Shown here in pieces: positions 1 through 6,052 of a DNA stretch of 13,725 nucleotides (the stretch's first letter is position 1; each line of letters opens with the position of its first letter). Under the pieces are notes generated by a model. That model was given only the letters and a program-made list of their open reading frames with translations. It did no database searches and had not been told where the DNA came from. Origin of the DNA: an uncultured bacterium. GTDB taxonomy: Bacteria; Actinomycetota; Coriobacteriia; Coriobacteriales; Coriobacteriaceae. Where the stretch lies: assembly GCA_905214435.1 (NCBI GenBank), contig CAJMMA010000051.1, positions 1-13,725 of the forward strand, given 5' to 3'. Both the position numbers and the translations under genes were made by a program.

Positions 1-3000
1 ATCTTGTCGTCGACCATGTGGCCGAGCTTGAGGATGTAGGACGTACCCACGGTAATGGGCTCGCGGAACTCCTCACCGGTGCGGCCGTCGAACAGACGGG
101 TCTTGCCGCGCTCGTCAAGCTGGGTGACGAACTCGGGGCGCATGTGATCGCCAAAGGCAGCGGTGGCCTTGTTGAGCATGTTCTTGTTGGCACGACGGAT
201 GACCTCGGCGATCTCGTCCTCCTTGGCGCCGTCGAAGACGGGCGTGGCGGTGAAGAACGGACCGGGGACGTACTTGTCGGAGTCGGCCTGTTCGGTATCC
301 CAACCGCAGGCAGCAGCCCAGCCAAGGTGGCACTCGAGCAGCTGGCCGACGTTCATACGCGAAGGAACGCCCAGCGGGTTGAGGATAACGTCGATCGGGG
401 TACCGTCAGCCATGTAGGGCATGTCCTCGACCGGCAGAACGTTACAGATAACACCCTTGTTGCCGTGGCGGCCGGCGATCTTATCGCCCTGCTGGATCTT
501 ACGACGCTGGGCGACGTAGACGCGCACCTGCTCGTTGACGCCGGGGGCCAGGTCGTCGCCGTTCTCGCGGCTAAAGCGGACGACGTCGATAACGCGGCCG
601 TAAGCGCCGTGAGGCATCTTAAGGGAGGTATCGCGGACGTCGTGGGCCTTGGCACCGAAGATGGCGCGCAGCAGGCGCTCCTCGGCGGTCAGAGCGCTCT
701 CGCCCTTAGGCGTGACCTTGCCGACCAGGATGTCGCCAGGGCCGACCTCGGCGCCGATGCGGATGATGCCGTCCTCGTCGAGGTTGGCAAGCATGTCCTC
801 GGAGAGGTTCGGGATCTCGCGGGTGATCTCCTCGGGACCGAGTTTGGTGTCGCGGGCGTCGATCTCGTGACGGGTGATGTTGATGGTCGTCAGCAGGTCC
901 TCGGCCACCAGGCGCTCGGACACGACGATACCGTCCTCGTAGTTAAAGCCTTCCCACGGCATGTAGGCCACGGTGAGGTTCTGACCCAGTGCGAGCTCGC
1001 CATGATCGGTCGAAGGACCGTCAGCCAGAGGCTCGCCCTGCTCAACGGTGTCACCGACGCGCACGAGCGGACGGTGGTTGATGCAGGTGGACTGGTTGGA
1101 GCGCTGGTACTTGGCCAGGTGATACTCGTCCATGCCGCCGGCATGCTTGACGATAATCTTGGCGGCGTCGGCAAAGATGACCTCGCCGGCGTTCTTGGCC
1201 AGGGTGACCTCGCCGGAGTCCAGAGCGGCGCGACGCTCCATGCCGGTACCGACATAGGGAGCGGCGGGGTGAACCAGCGGCACGGCCTGACGCTGCATGT
1301 TGGCGCCCATCAGCGTACGCTTGGCGTCGTCGTGCTCAAGGAACGGGATCAGCGTGGCTGCGACGGAGAGCATCTGACGCGGCGAGACGTCCATGTAGTC
1401 GACGTCCTCGACGGGCACGTCGGCGGGAGCGCCGAAGGAGCCGTCGAAGTCGCGGGTACGGGCGATCACGGTGTGCGGACGGACGATCTTGCCCTCGGCA
1501 TCGGTCGTGATGAACTCGTTGGTCTTGGGATCGAGCGGCGTGTTGGCCGGCGCGATGACGTGCTTCTCTTCCTCGTCAGCGGTCATCCAGTCGATCTGGT
1601 CGGTGGCAACGCCGTTCTCGACGCGACGGAACGGGGCCTCGATGAAGCCATACTCGTTGACGCGGGCGTAGAGGGCGAGCGAGCCGATCAGGCCGATGTT
1701 GGGGCCTTCGGGGGTCTCGATCGGGCACATGCGGCTGTAGTGCGAGTTGTGAACGTCGCGGACGGCCGTCGGCACGTTGGTGCGGCGGCTGGAGCCGGAC
1801 TTGTGGCCGGCAAGACCACCAGGGCCGAGTGCGGACAGACGGCGCTTGTGGGTCAGACCGGTCAGGGGGTTCGCCTGGTCCATGAACTGCGAGAGCTGCG
1901 AGGAACCGAAGAACTCCTTGATGGAGGCCACGATCGGGCGGATGTTGATGAGCGACTGCGGGGTGATCTCGTCGATGTCCTGGGAGCTCATGCGCTCACG
2001 GACGACGCGCTCCATACGGCTCATGCCGATACGGAACTGGTTGGCGACGAGCTCGCCGACGGTGCGGATGCGGCGGTTGCCGAAGTGGTCGATGTCGTCG
2101 ACCTTGAAGCCCTGCTCGCCGGCAGCGAGGGACAGGAGGTAGCGCAGCGTCGCGACGATATCCTCGTCGGTGAGCACCGTGACCTCTTCCTCGGTGGTGA
2201 GGTTGAGCTTCTTGTTGACCTTGTAACGACCGACGCGGGCCAAATCGTAGCGCTGCGGGTTAAAGAGCAGGCCCTCGAGCAGGCTGCGGGAAGCGTCCAC
2301 GGTGGGAGGCTCGCCCGGGCGCAGGCGACGGTAGATCTCGATGAGGGCGTCCTCGCGAGTGAGGGCGGTGTCGCGCTCCAGGGTGCGCTTGATCACATCG
2401 GAGTTGCCGAGCAGCTCGATGATGTCGTCGTTGGTGACGGCGATGCCAAGGGCGCGCAGGAACATCGTGGCGCTCTGCTTGCGCTTACGGTCGATGGAGA
2501 CCATGAGCTGGTCGCGCTTGTCGACCTCAAACTCAAGCCAGGCACCGCGGGACGGGATGATCTGGGCCTTGTAGATCTGCTTGCCCGAATCCATCTCGGA
2601 GCTGTAGTACACGCCCGGGGAGCGGACGAGCTGCGAGACGACGATACGCTCGGTACCGTTGATGATGAAGGTGCCCTGATCGGTCATCATGGGGAAGTCG
2701 CCCATGAAGACGAGCTGCTCCTTGATCTCGCCGGTCTCCTTGTTGGTGAGACGGACGTCGGTCAGAAGCGGAGCCTGATAGGTCATATCCTTCTCGCGGC
2801 ACTCCTCGACGGTGTGCGCGGGGTCGCCGAACTGATGCTCGCCGAAGGTAACCTCGAGAACATGGTTCTGACTCTGGATGGGGCTGGATTCCTTGAACGC
2901 CTCACGAAGGCCCTCATCCTTAAAACGCTCAAAGGATTCCCTTTGAACAGAGATAAGGTTGGGGAGCTCCATGGCCTCCGGGATTTTCCCGAAGCTGACG

Positions 3001-3035
3001 CGCTTGCGCTCAGTGGCAGTGTATGCGTAGGTCAC
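1..3035 (-). CDS. rpoB: RNA polymerase beta subunit RpoB (3' end cut off by window)
   Basis: Beta subunit of the core RNA polymerase, forming much of the catalytic cleft and the rifampicin pocket. The GTG start at 3035 is chosen because AAGGAGG (3045-3051) lies 9 bases upstream and the protein then begins MTYAYTATERKRVSFGK, as RpoB proteins do; the next in-frame ATG (residue 22) has no such site. The rifampicin region reads GSSQLSQFMDQANPLTGLTH around residues 377-396. Equivalents of E. coli D516, H526 and S531 are residues 386, 396 and 401 and are unchanged, so no classical resistance change is seen. CPIETPEGPNIGLIGS and KGDKIAGRHGNKGV are present; the visible end (PITVGTSYILKLGHMVDDK) lies about 100 residues before the usual C-terminus. 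Fork loop 2 (residues 409-425) is 8 residues longer than in E. coli. rpoC would be expected further left. It is separated from galU by a terminator and 287 bases, so it probably has its own promoter. Confidence 0.98.
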   Translation of the reverse strand, partial: MTYAYTATERKRVSFGKIPEAMELPNLISVQRESFERFKDEGLREAFKESSPIQSQNHVLEVTFGEHQFGDPAHTVEECREKDMTYQAPLLTDVRLTNKETGEIKEQLVFMGDFPMMTDQGTFIINGTERIVVSQLVRSPGVYYSSEMDSGKQIYKAQIIPSRGAWLEFEVDKRDQLMVSIDRKRKQSATMFLRALGIAVTNDDIIELLGNSDVIKRTLERDTALTREDALIEIYRRLRPGEPPTVDASRSLLEGLLFNPQRYDLARVGRYKVNKKLNLTTEEEVTVLTDEDIVATLRYLLSLAAGEQGFKVDDIDHFGNRRIRTVGELVANQFRIGMSRMERVVRERMSSQDIDEITPQSLINIRPIVASIKEFFGSSQLSQFMDQANPLTGLTHKRRLSALGPGGLAGHKSGSSRRTNVPTAVRDVHNSHYSRMCPIETPEGPNIGLIGSLALYARVNEYGFIEAPFRRVENGVATDQIDWMTADEEEKHVIAPANTPLDPKTNEFITTDAEGKIVRPHTVIARTRDFDGSFGAPADVPVEDVDYMDVSPRQMLSVAATLIPFLEHDDAKRTLMGANMQRQAVPLVHPAAPYVGTGMERRAALDSGEVTLAKNAGEVIFADAAKIIVKHAGGMDEYHLAKYQRSNQSTCINHRPLVRVGDTVEQGEPLADGPSTDHGELALGQNLTVAYMPWEGFNYEDGIVVSERLVAEDLLTTINITRHEIDARDTKLGPEEITREIPNLSEDMLANLDEDGIIRIGAEVGPGDILVGKVTPKGESALTAEERLLRAIFGAKAHDVRDTSLKMPHGAYGRVIDVVRFSRENGDDLAPGVNEQVRVYVAQRRKIQQGDKIAGRHGNKGVICNVLPVEDMPYMADGTPIDVILNPLGVPSRMNVGQLLECHLGWAAACGWDTEQADSDKYVPGPFFTATPVFDGAKEDEIAEVIRRANKNMLNKATAAFGDHMRPEFVTQLDERGKTRLFDGRTGEEFREPITVGTSYILKLGHMVDDK

Positions 3036-3108
3036 CAGGTTTTTCCTCCTTCACGGAAATGCTCGGTGGGTTGGCGAGGCATAGCTTCGCCAGTTATCGC
3101 AACCTAAT

Positions 3109-3136
3109 AGTTTATCAGGTACCGACCGTTGGGCAA
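3109..3136 (-). promoter_or_regulatory. candidate rpoB promoter
   Basis: On the minus strand a -35-like TTGCCC (3131-3136) and a -10-like TAAACT (3109-3114) are separated by 16 bases, giving a leader of about 70 nt before the rpoB GTG. Each box matches the sigma-70 consensus at four of six positions. It is the best-placed candidate downstream of the galU terminator, but other AT-rich stretches at 3190-3240 could also drive transcription. Confidence 0.4.
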
Positions 3137-3182
3137 GAAAAGCCTTGACGCGATTGAGTTTTTGGAGTAGCAAAGTTTTTCG

Positions 3183-3239
3183 ACAGAAAACACGCAGGTA
3201 GATATATGTGTATCGAACATCTGTTCATATATTTTCTGT
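3183..3239. repeat. AT-rich dyad in rpoB upstream spacer
   Basis: ACAGAAAA (3183-3190) is the exact reverse complement of TTTTCTGT (3232-3239). Inside it ATATATG (3202-3208) pairs with CATATAT (3226-3232). In minus-strand RNA this gives an unbroken left arm of about 14 nt with a bulge on the right arm and the LexA-like site in the loop region. It may be a hairpin, a cruciform or simply operator symmetry; there is no direct sign of which. Confidence 0.4.
3214..3227. promoter_or_regulatory. LexA/SOS-box-like palindrome upstream of rpoB
   Basis: The plus strand reads CGAACATCTGTTCA and the minus strand TGAACAGATGTTCG. This is the CGAAC-N4-GTTCG layout of Gram-positive and actinobacterial LexA operators with one base off at one end. 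A further TGAACAG half-site (3239-3245) forms a 7-bp inverted repeat with CTGTTCA (3221-3227). The site lies between the galU terminator and the candidate rpoB promoter. A LexA role is inferred from the motif only; it could serve another dyad-binding regulator. Confidence 0.4.
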
Positions 3240-3267
3240 GAACAGAGAGCCGGCAATCGCAGCTCTT

Positions 3268-3302
3268 ATAAAAAACGGGCGCGAACCGAAGTCCGCGCCC
3301 GT
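3268..3302 (-). terminator. intrinsic terminator after galU
   Basis: Read on the minus strand, a perfect 9-bp stem (ACGGGCGCG with CGCGCCCGT, plus-strand arms 3275-3283 and 3294-3302) with a 10-nt loop is followed by six U residues and then AUAAG. It begins about 20 bases past the galU stop and should separate galU from rpoB. Confidence 0.9.
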
Positions 3303-3322
3303 AAATGTCGGTGCCCGAAGGC

Positions 3323-4231
3323 TTACTTGCGCATCAATCCGCCGCGCTCGTCGATGGCGTCCCAGAAGGCATCGGCAAAGCGGGGGTCGCTTGCAGCCAT
3401 GAGGGCGTTGGTGGCCATCCAGCCAGAGGGAGTGCCGGTGTCGTAGCCCGACAGCGGGTCGATGACGACCGCATACATGGCCTCGCGGTCGAGCGAACGG
3501 GCCATGGCGTCGGTGAGCTGGATCTCGCCGCCCTTGCCGGCCTGCTGATCTGCCAGCAGGTCCATGACCAGCGGGCTCAGCAGGTAGCGACCGACGATGT
3601 ACAGGTTGGACGGAGCGGCCTCGGGAGCGGGCTTCTCAACCAGACCGCCGATACGCCAGACAGCGCCCGGCTCGGCATCGGCAACGTCCTCGGCGCCCTC
3701 GAGCGAACCGACGCGCTCGCCGGCGATAACGCCGTAGCGGCTGACTTCCTCGGGCGAGCAAGCAGCGACGGCGATAACCGAAGCGCCACCGTGCTCCTTG
3801 GAAACGGCGAGCATCTTGTCGCAGATATCGCGGTTAGGCACAACGTAGTCGCCCAGAAGAACCAGGAAGTTCTCCCCTGCCACGGCGTCGGCAGCAGAGC
3901 GAATAGCATGGCCGAGGCCCTTGGGCTCGTACTGATAACGGAAGTCGACCGGCATACCGCCAGCGTGGGCGACGGCATCGGCATAGGCGTTCTTGCCGCG
4001 CTCGCGCAGCAGGTTCTCGAGCGAACGGTCGGGCTGGAAGTAGTTCAGCAGCTCGGGCTTGCCGGGAGAAGTAACGATGATGGCGTCGTCGACCTCCTCG
4101 GGGTCGAGTGCCTCCTCGACGACGTACTGAATGACGGGCTTGTCGAGCACCGGCAGCATCTCTTTGGGCGTGCACTTGGTGCCAGGCAGAAAACGCGTGC
4201 CAAGACCGGCGGCGGGGATGATTGCCTTCAT
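3323..4231 (-). CDS. galU: UTP--glucose-1-phosphate uridylyltransferase
   Basis: Makes UDP-glucose from UTP and glucose-1-phosphate in the cytosol, the activated glucose donor for cell-envelope glycans, glycolipids and galactose use by the Leloir route. The 302-residue protein has the usual GalU length. It opens MKAIIPAAGLGTRFLPGTKC and continues with TPKEMLP, the nucleotide-binding signature of the family (GLGTR, then PKEMLP), followed by DKPVIQYVVEEAL and later GLVEKP. The ATG at 4231 is chosen because family proteins start here; GAAAGGATC (4242-4250) is upstream with a rather long spacing of about 11 bases. The open frame continues upstream to 4315 but those residues have no family match. 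It is a single-gene unit, with its own candidate promoter and a terminator on each side, lodged between rplL and rpoB, an unusual place for this gene. The symbol galU is firm at the family level; gtaB is the Bacillus name. Confidence 0.95.
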   Translation of the reverse strand: MKAIIPAAGLGTRFLPGTKCTPKEMLPVLDKPVIQYVVEEALDPEEVDDAIIVTSPGKPELLNYFQPDRSLENLLRERGKNAYADAVAHAGGMPVDFRYQYEPKGLGHAIRSAADAVAGENFLVLLGDYVVPNRDICDKMLAVSKEHGGASVIAVAACSPEEVSRYGVIAGERVGSLEGAEDVADAEPGAVWRIGGLVEKPAPEAAPSNLYIVGRYLLSPLVMDLLADQQAGKGGEIQLTDAMARSLDREAMYAVVIDPLSGYDTGTPSGWMATNALMAASDPRFADAFWDAIDERGGLMRK

Positions 4232-4327
4232 GTTATTCAAAGATCCTTTCGCAGGCGCAAAAGCGCCCCATGCGTGCGGCACACAGCCGCAGACCAAATT
4301 GCGATACCCAAGCATCTTACCGCTGGA

Positions 4328-4355
4328 ACTATATGTCGCTACAAGGCAGAGACAA
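4328..4355 (-). promoter_or_regulatory. candidate galU promoter
   Basis: Minus-strand TTGTCT (4350-4355) and TATAGT (4328-4333) are separated by 16 bases. The -10 matches the sigma-70 consensus at five of six positions and the -35 at four. It lies downstream of the rplL terminator and would give a galU leader of about 90 nt. Confidence 0.45.
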
Positions 4356-4477
4356 TTCTTCAGCAGGTCAACGCAAATTATTGCTCGAATGGTGCAATTT
4401 TATTGCCCAACGGCAGGGCACCCGATACGACGCAAATCACAGAACATGGCAGTTTGAGCAACCGATGCCGAGGGACC

Positions 4478-4518
4478 GAAAAACAAAAAAGACGGGGCTC
4501 GCAATGCGAACCCCGTCT
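4478..4518 (-). terminator. intrinsic terminator after rplL
   Basis: On the minus strand AGACGGGG and CCCCGTCT (arms 4511-4518 and 4490-4497) pair around an inner CGC-ATT-GCG stem and are followed by U6-G-U5. It begins about 30 bases after the rplL stop. The long U-tract makes it one of the strongest terminators here, and it should end the rplJ-rplL message. Confidence 0.92.
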
Positions 4519-4545
4519 GCAAAGAAATCTGGCGAGAAAGCCTGA

Positions 4546-4923
4546 TTACTTGAGGGTGACAGCAGCGCCAGCAGCCTCGAGCTTCTCCTTGGCAGCCTCG
4601 GCGTCCTCCTTCTTGGCACCCTCGAGAACAGCCTTGGGAGCGCCCTCGACGACCTCCTTGGCCTCCTTCAGGCCAAGGTTGGTGAGCTCACGGACGGCCT
4701 TGATGACCTGGATCTTGTTGTCGCCGAAGCCCTCGAGCACGACGTCAAACTCGGTCTTCTCCTCGGCCTCAGCAGCGCCAGCAGCGGGAGCGGCGACAAC
4801 AGCGGCAGGAGCAGCGGCGGAAACGCCGAAGGTGTCCTCGATAGCCTTAACGAGCTCGGAAGCCTCGAGAAGGGTCATTTCCTTAAGAGCATCGATGATC
4901 TCATCGGTGGTAAGCTTAGCCAT
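4546..4923 (-). CDS. rplL: 50S ribosomal protein L7/L12
   Basis: Stalk protein that binds the C-terminal helix of L10 as dimers and recruits and stimulates translation GTPases. The 125-residue product has the usual three parts: an N-terminal dimerisation domain (MAKLTTDEIIDALKEMTLLE), an Ala/Pro-rich hinge (about residues 45-65) and the globular C-terminal domain (FDVVLEGFGDNKIQVIKAVR, then GLKEAKEVVEGAP). The ATG at 4923 is preferred over an in-frame ATG 33 bases upstream because GAAAGGAC lies just ahead of it and family proteins begin MAKL. It follows rplJ by 102 bases, a spacer with several hairpins, and is followed by a strong terminator rather than by rpoB. Confidence 0.97.
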   Translation of the reverse strand: MAKLTTDEIIDALKEMTLLEASELVKAIEDTFGVSAAAPAAVVAAPAAGAAEAEEKTEFDVVLEGFGDNKIQVIKAVRELTNLGLKEAKEVVEGAPKAVLEGAKKEDAEAAKEKLEAAGAAVTLK

Positions 4924-5025
4924 TTCTAAGTCCTTTCGGTTTCCGTGTCTGTGCACGGAGATCAGTTAAAACACGGCGCGAATGCGCCAGGGGTGCGGCG
5001 TTGCCGCCGCGGGTGAAAACAGCGA
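4924..5025 (-). promoter_or_regulatory. structured rplJ-rplL spacer with hairpins
   Basis: In minus-strand RNA three short hairpins can be read: GCGGCG-GCAA-CGCCGC with a GNRA-type tetraloop (4995-5010), GGCGC-AUUC-GCGCC (4975-4988) followed by GUGUUUUAAC, and CCGUG-CACAGA-CACGG just before the rplL ribosome binding site. They could be processing or partial termination sites that set the L10 to L12 ratio; this role is inferred. Confidence 0.4.
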
Positions 5026-5547
5026 CTAGGCTGCCTTCTGCTCGGAGACCTGCTGGATCGAACGAGCGAGACCAGAGGAAACGCCGTTGACGCAGACAGC
5101 AATGTCGCGAGCGAAACCGGAGATGAGACCGGCGATCTGGCCGAGAAGCTGATCCTTGGTGGGCAGCTCGGCGATAGCCTTAACATCATCAGCGGAAACG
5201 GCCTTGCCGTCGGAGATACCGCCCTTGATCTCAAGGACGCCCTTGGACTTAGCGGAGAAGTCCTTAAGGGCCTTAGCGGCCTCGACCGGCTCGGTCTCGT
5301 AGAACACATAAGCGACGGGGCCGGCGAGGATCTCGTCGATCTCGGGCTGCTCCTGGTTCTTGAGAGCGATCTTGACCAGGTTGTTCTTGTAGACCTTCAT
5401 CTCGGCGCCGCACTCGCGAAGCTGATGACGCAGCTCCTGAGCCTGCTTAACCGTCAGACCGTTGTAGTTGACGACGAACAGACCGGCGTTCTCGGCGATA
5501 CGGGACTCGATCTCTGCAACCTTGTCGATTTTGTACTGCTGGGGCAT
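5026..5547 (-). CDS. rplJ: 50S ribosomal protein L10
   Basis: Base of the ribosomal stalk: its N-terminal domain binds 23S rRNA next to L11 and its C-terminal helix carries the L7/L12 dimers. The protein has 173 residues, normal for the family, with the typical start MPQQYKIDKVAEIESRI, the segment GLTVKQAQELRHQLRE, and YKNNLVKIAL. The ATG at 5547 is fixed by a strong GAGGAGGTG ribosome binding site just upstream. The region before it carries a sigma-70 promoter and a leader resembling the L10 autoregulatory leader, so L10 (with L12) probably represses its own message. rplK and rplA are not upstream, so those genes must lie elsewhere. Confidence 0.97.
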   Translation of the reverse strand: MPQQYKIDKVAEIESRIAENAGLFVVNYNGLTVKQAQELRHQLRECGAEMKVYKNNLVKIALKNQEQPEIDEILAGPVAYVFYETEPVEAAKALKDFSAKSKGVLEIKGGISDGKAVSADDVKAIAELPTKDQLLGQIAGLISGFARDIAVCVNGVSSGLARSIQQVSEQKAA

Positions 5548-5757
5548 GAATTACACCTCCTCGAATTCTTTCCGGGCACGGTCCGCCACAAGGACGTGAC
5601 GGGGGCATGTCCAAAAAGAAAGCCCCCGCGCTGCATGAGCGACGGGGGCGAGAAGACATATCTACTCGACCACCTCGGCTGGCGGGAAGTCCCATTAAGC
5701 TCGCGGGCGATGCCCGTTTGCACCGGCTGTCTCTGGCAGCGGATTCGTGCGTGAACC
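5548..5757 (-). promoter_or_regulatory. rplJ 5' leader, L10-leader-like autoregulatory RNA
   Basis: The roughly 210-nt leader contains CCAGAGACAGCCGGUG, a middle hairpin GGGC-AU-CGCCC, the segment CUUAAUGGGAC, and then CCAGCCGAGGUGG. I recognise this order (a GAGACAG...CCGG element closed by CCGAGGUGG) as that of bacterial L10 leaders, which bind the L10-L12 complex. An intrinsic attenuator follows before the ribosome binding site. The family assignment comes from remembered motifs, not a covariance search. Confidence 0.7.
5611..5649 (-). terminator. attenuator in the rplJ leader
   Basis: Minus-strand RNA folds as GCCCCCG-U-CGCU / CAUGC loop / AGCG-CGGGGGC (plus-strand 5622-5649) followed by CUUUCUUUUU, a clear intrinsic terminator 75 bases before the rplJ start. 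Its position after the L10-binding region suggests conditional termination. The left-arm sequence GCCCCCGUC recurs after the U-tract (plus-strand 5598-5606) and could compete for the GGGGGC arm. Confidence 0.85.
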
Positions 5758-5763
5758 GAAAGT

Positions 5764-5792
5764 ATTATGGCGGGGACCCCGGCGTCGGTCAA
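5764..5792 (-). promoter_or_regulatory. rplJ promoter
   Basis: Minus-strand TTGACC (5787-5792) and CATAAT (5764-5769) are separated by exactly 17 bases, five of six consensus matches in each box. It is the best sigma-70-type promoter in the window and lies directly ahead of the L10 leader. The -35 box is inside the left outer arm of the nested inverted repeat. Confidence 0.8.
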
Positions 5793-6002
5793 CGGGAAAC
5801 CGGGCTGCACACAATTCCACCATCCGGCCGCGCCGCCGAAGGCCAGGCGCAAGGTTTTCGCTCGGTCAGGTCCTGGGCTCGCACGAAGAGCACATTAAGT
5901 GCTCTTCGGCTCGTGCGGAATCTACGAAAACCTTGCGCCTGGCCTTCGGCGGCGCGGCCTGCGGTGACTTTGGGGCAGCCCGGTTTCCCGTTGGCCGGCG
6001 CC
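5781..6002. repeat. nested inverted repeat (about 222 bp)
   Basis: Outer arms 5781-5808 and 5975-6002 match at 26 of 28 positions; both mismatches would be G-U pairs in plus-strand RNA. Inner arms 5826-5860 and 5925-5959 are perfect reverse complements over 35 nt. A core palindrome GAAGAGCAC-ATTAA-GTGCTCTTC occupies 5885-5907. The stretch has no convincing gene and no transposase. It fills most of the gap between the aminotransferase stop and the rplJ promoter. It resembles a dispersed palindromic repeat of the REP, BIME or MITE kind, but copy number cannot be judged from one window. No clear target-site duplication was found (only a short C-run on both flanks). Confidence 0.85.
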
Positions 6003-6052
6003 CCCACTCATAAGCCTTAAGTCGGTGGGCTGATATGTTGCGTCCCTGATGG

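Larger units (their letters stand above)
4232..4545. other. rplL-galU intergenic region
   Basis: This 314-base stretch has no convincing gene. It holds the rplL terminator at its right end, a comparatively AT-rich segment (about 4330-4420) with the candidate galU promoter, and the galU ribosome binding site. Short open frames crossing it on either strand lack ribosome binding sites or recognisable protein features. Confidence 0.6.

Noticed and set aside
1741..1920. Rifampicin-resistance mutations in RpoB
   Set aside because: Equivalents of L511, Q513, D516, H526, R529, S531, P564, N568 and I572 are all the sensitive-type residues; only the fork-loop insertion is unusual.
18..3107. 1029-codon open frame on the plus strand, antisense to rpoB
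   Set aside because: It mirrors rpoB, which is beyond doubt. GC-rich codons with few A/T at wobble positions leave the opposite strand open; the product is a low-complexity Val/Gly/Asp/Leu mix without known domains.
4232..4315. Upstream extension of galU to an earlier ATG
   Set aside because: The added 28 residues match nothing in GalU proteins, cover the likely leader, and would put the start close to the predicted promoter.
3305..4969. 554-codon plus-strand open frame over galU and rplL
   Set aside because: Its product changes character at gene borders and simply follows the complement of galU, the spacer and rplL.
5789..6020. Short proteins on both strands in the nested repeat
   Set aside because: The two strands give near-identical peptides because the DNA is palindromic; no ribosome binding sites, no conserved domain.
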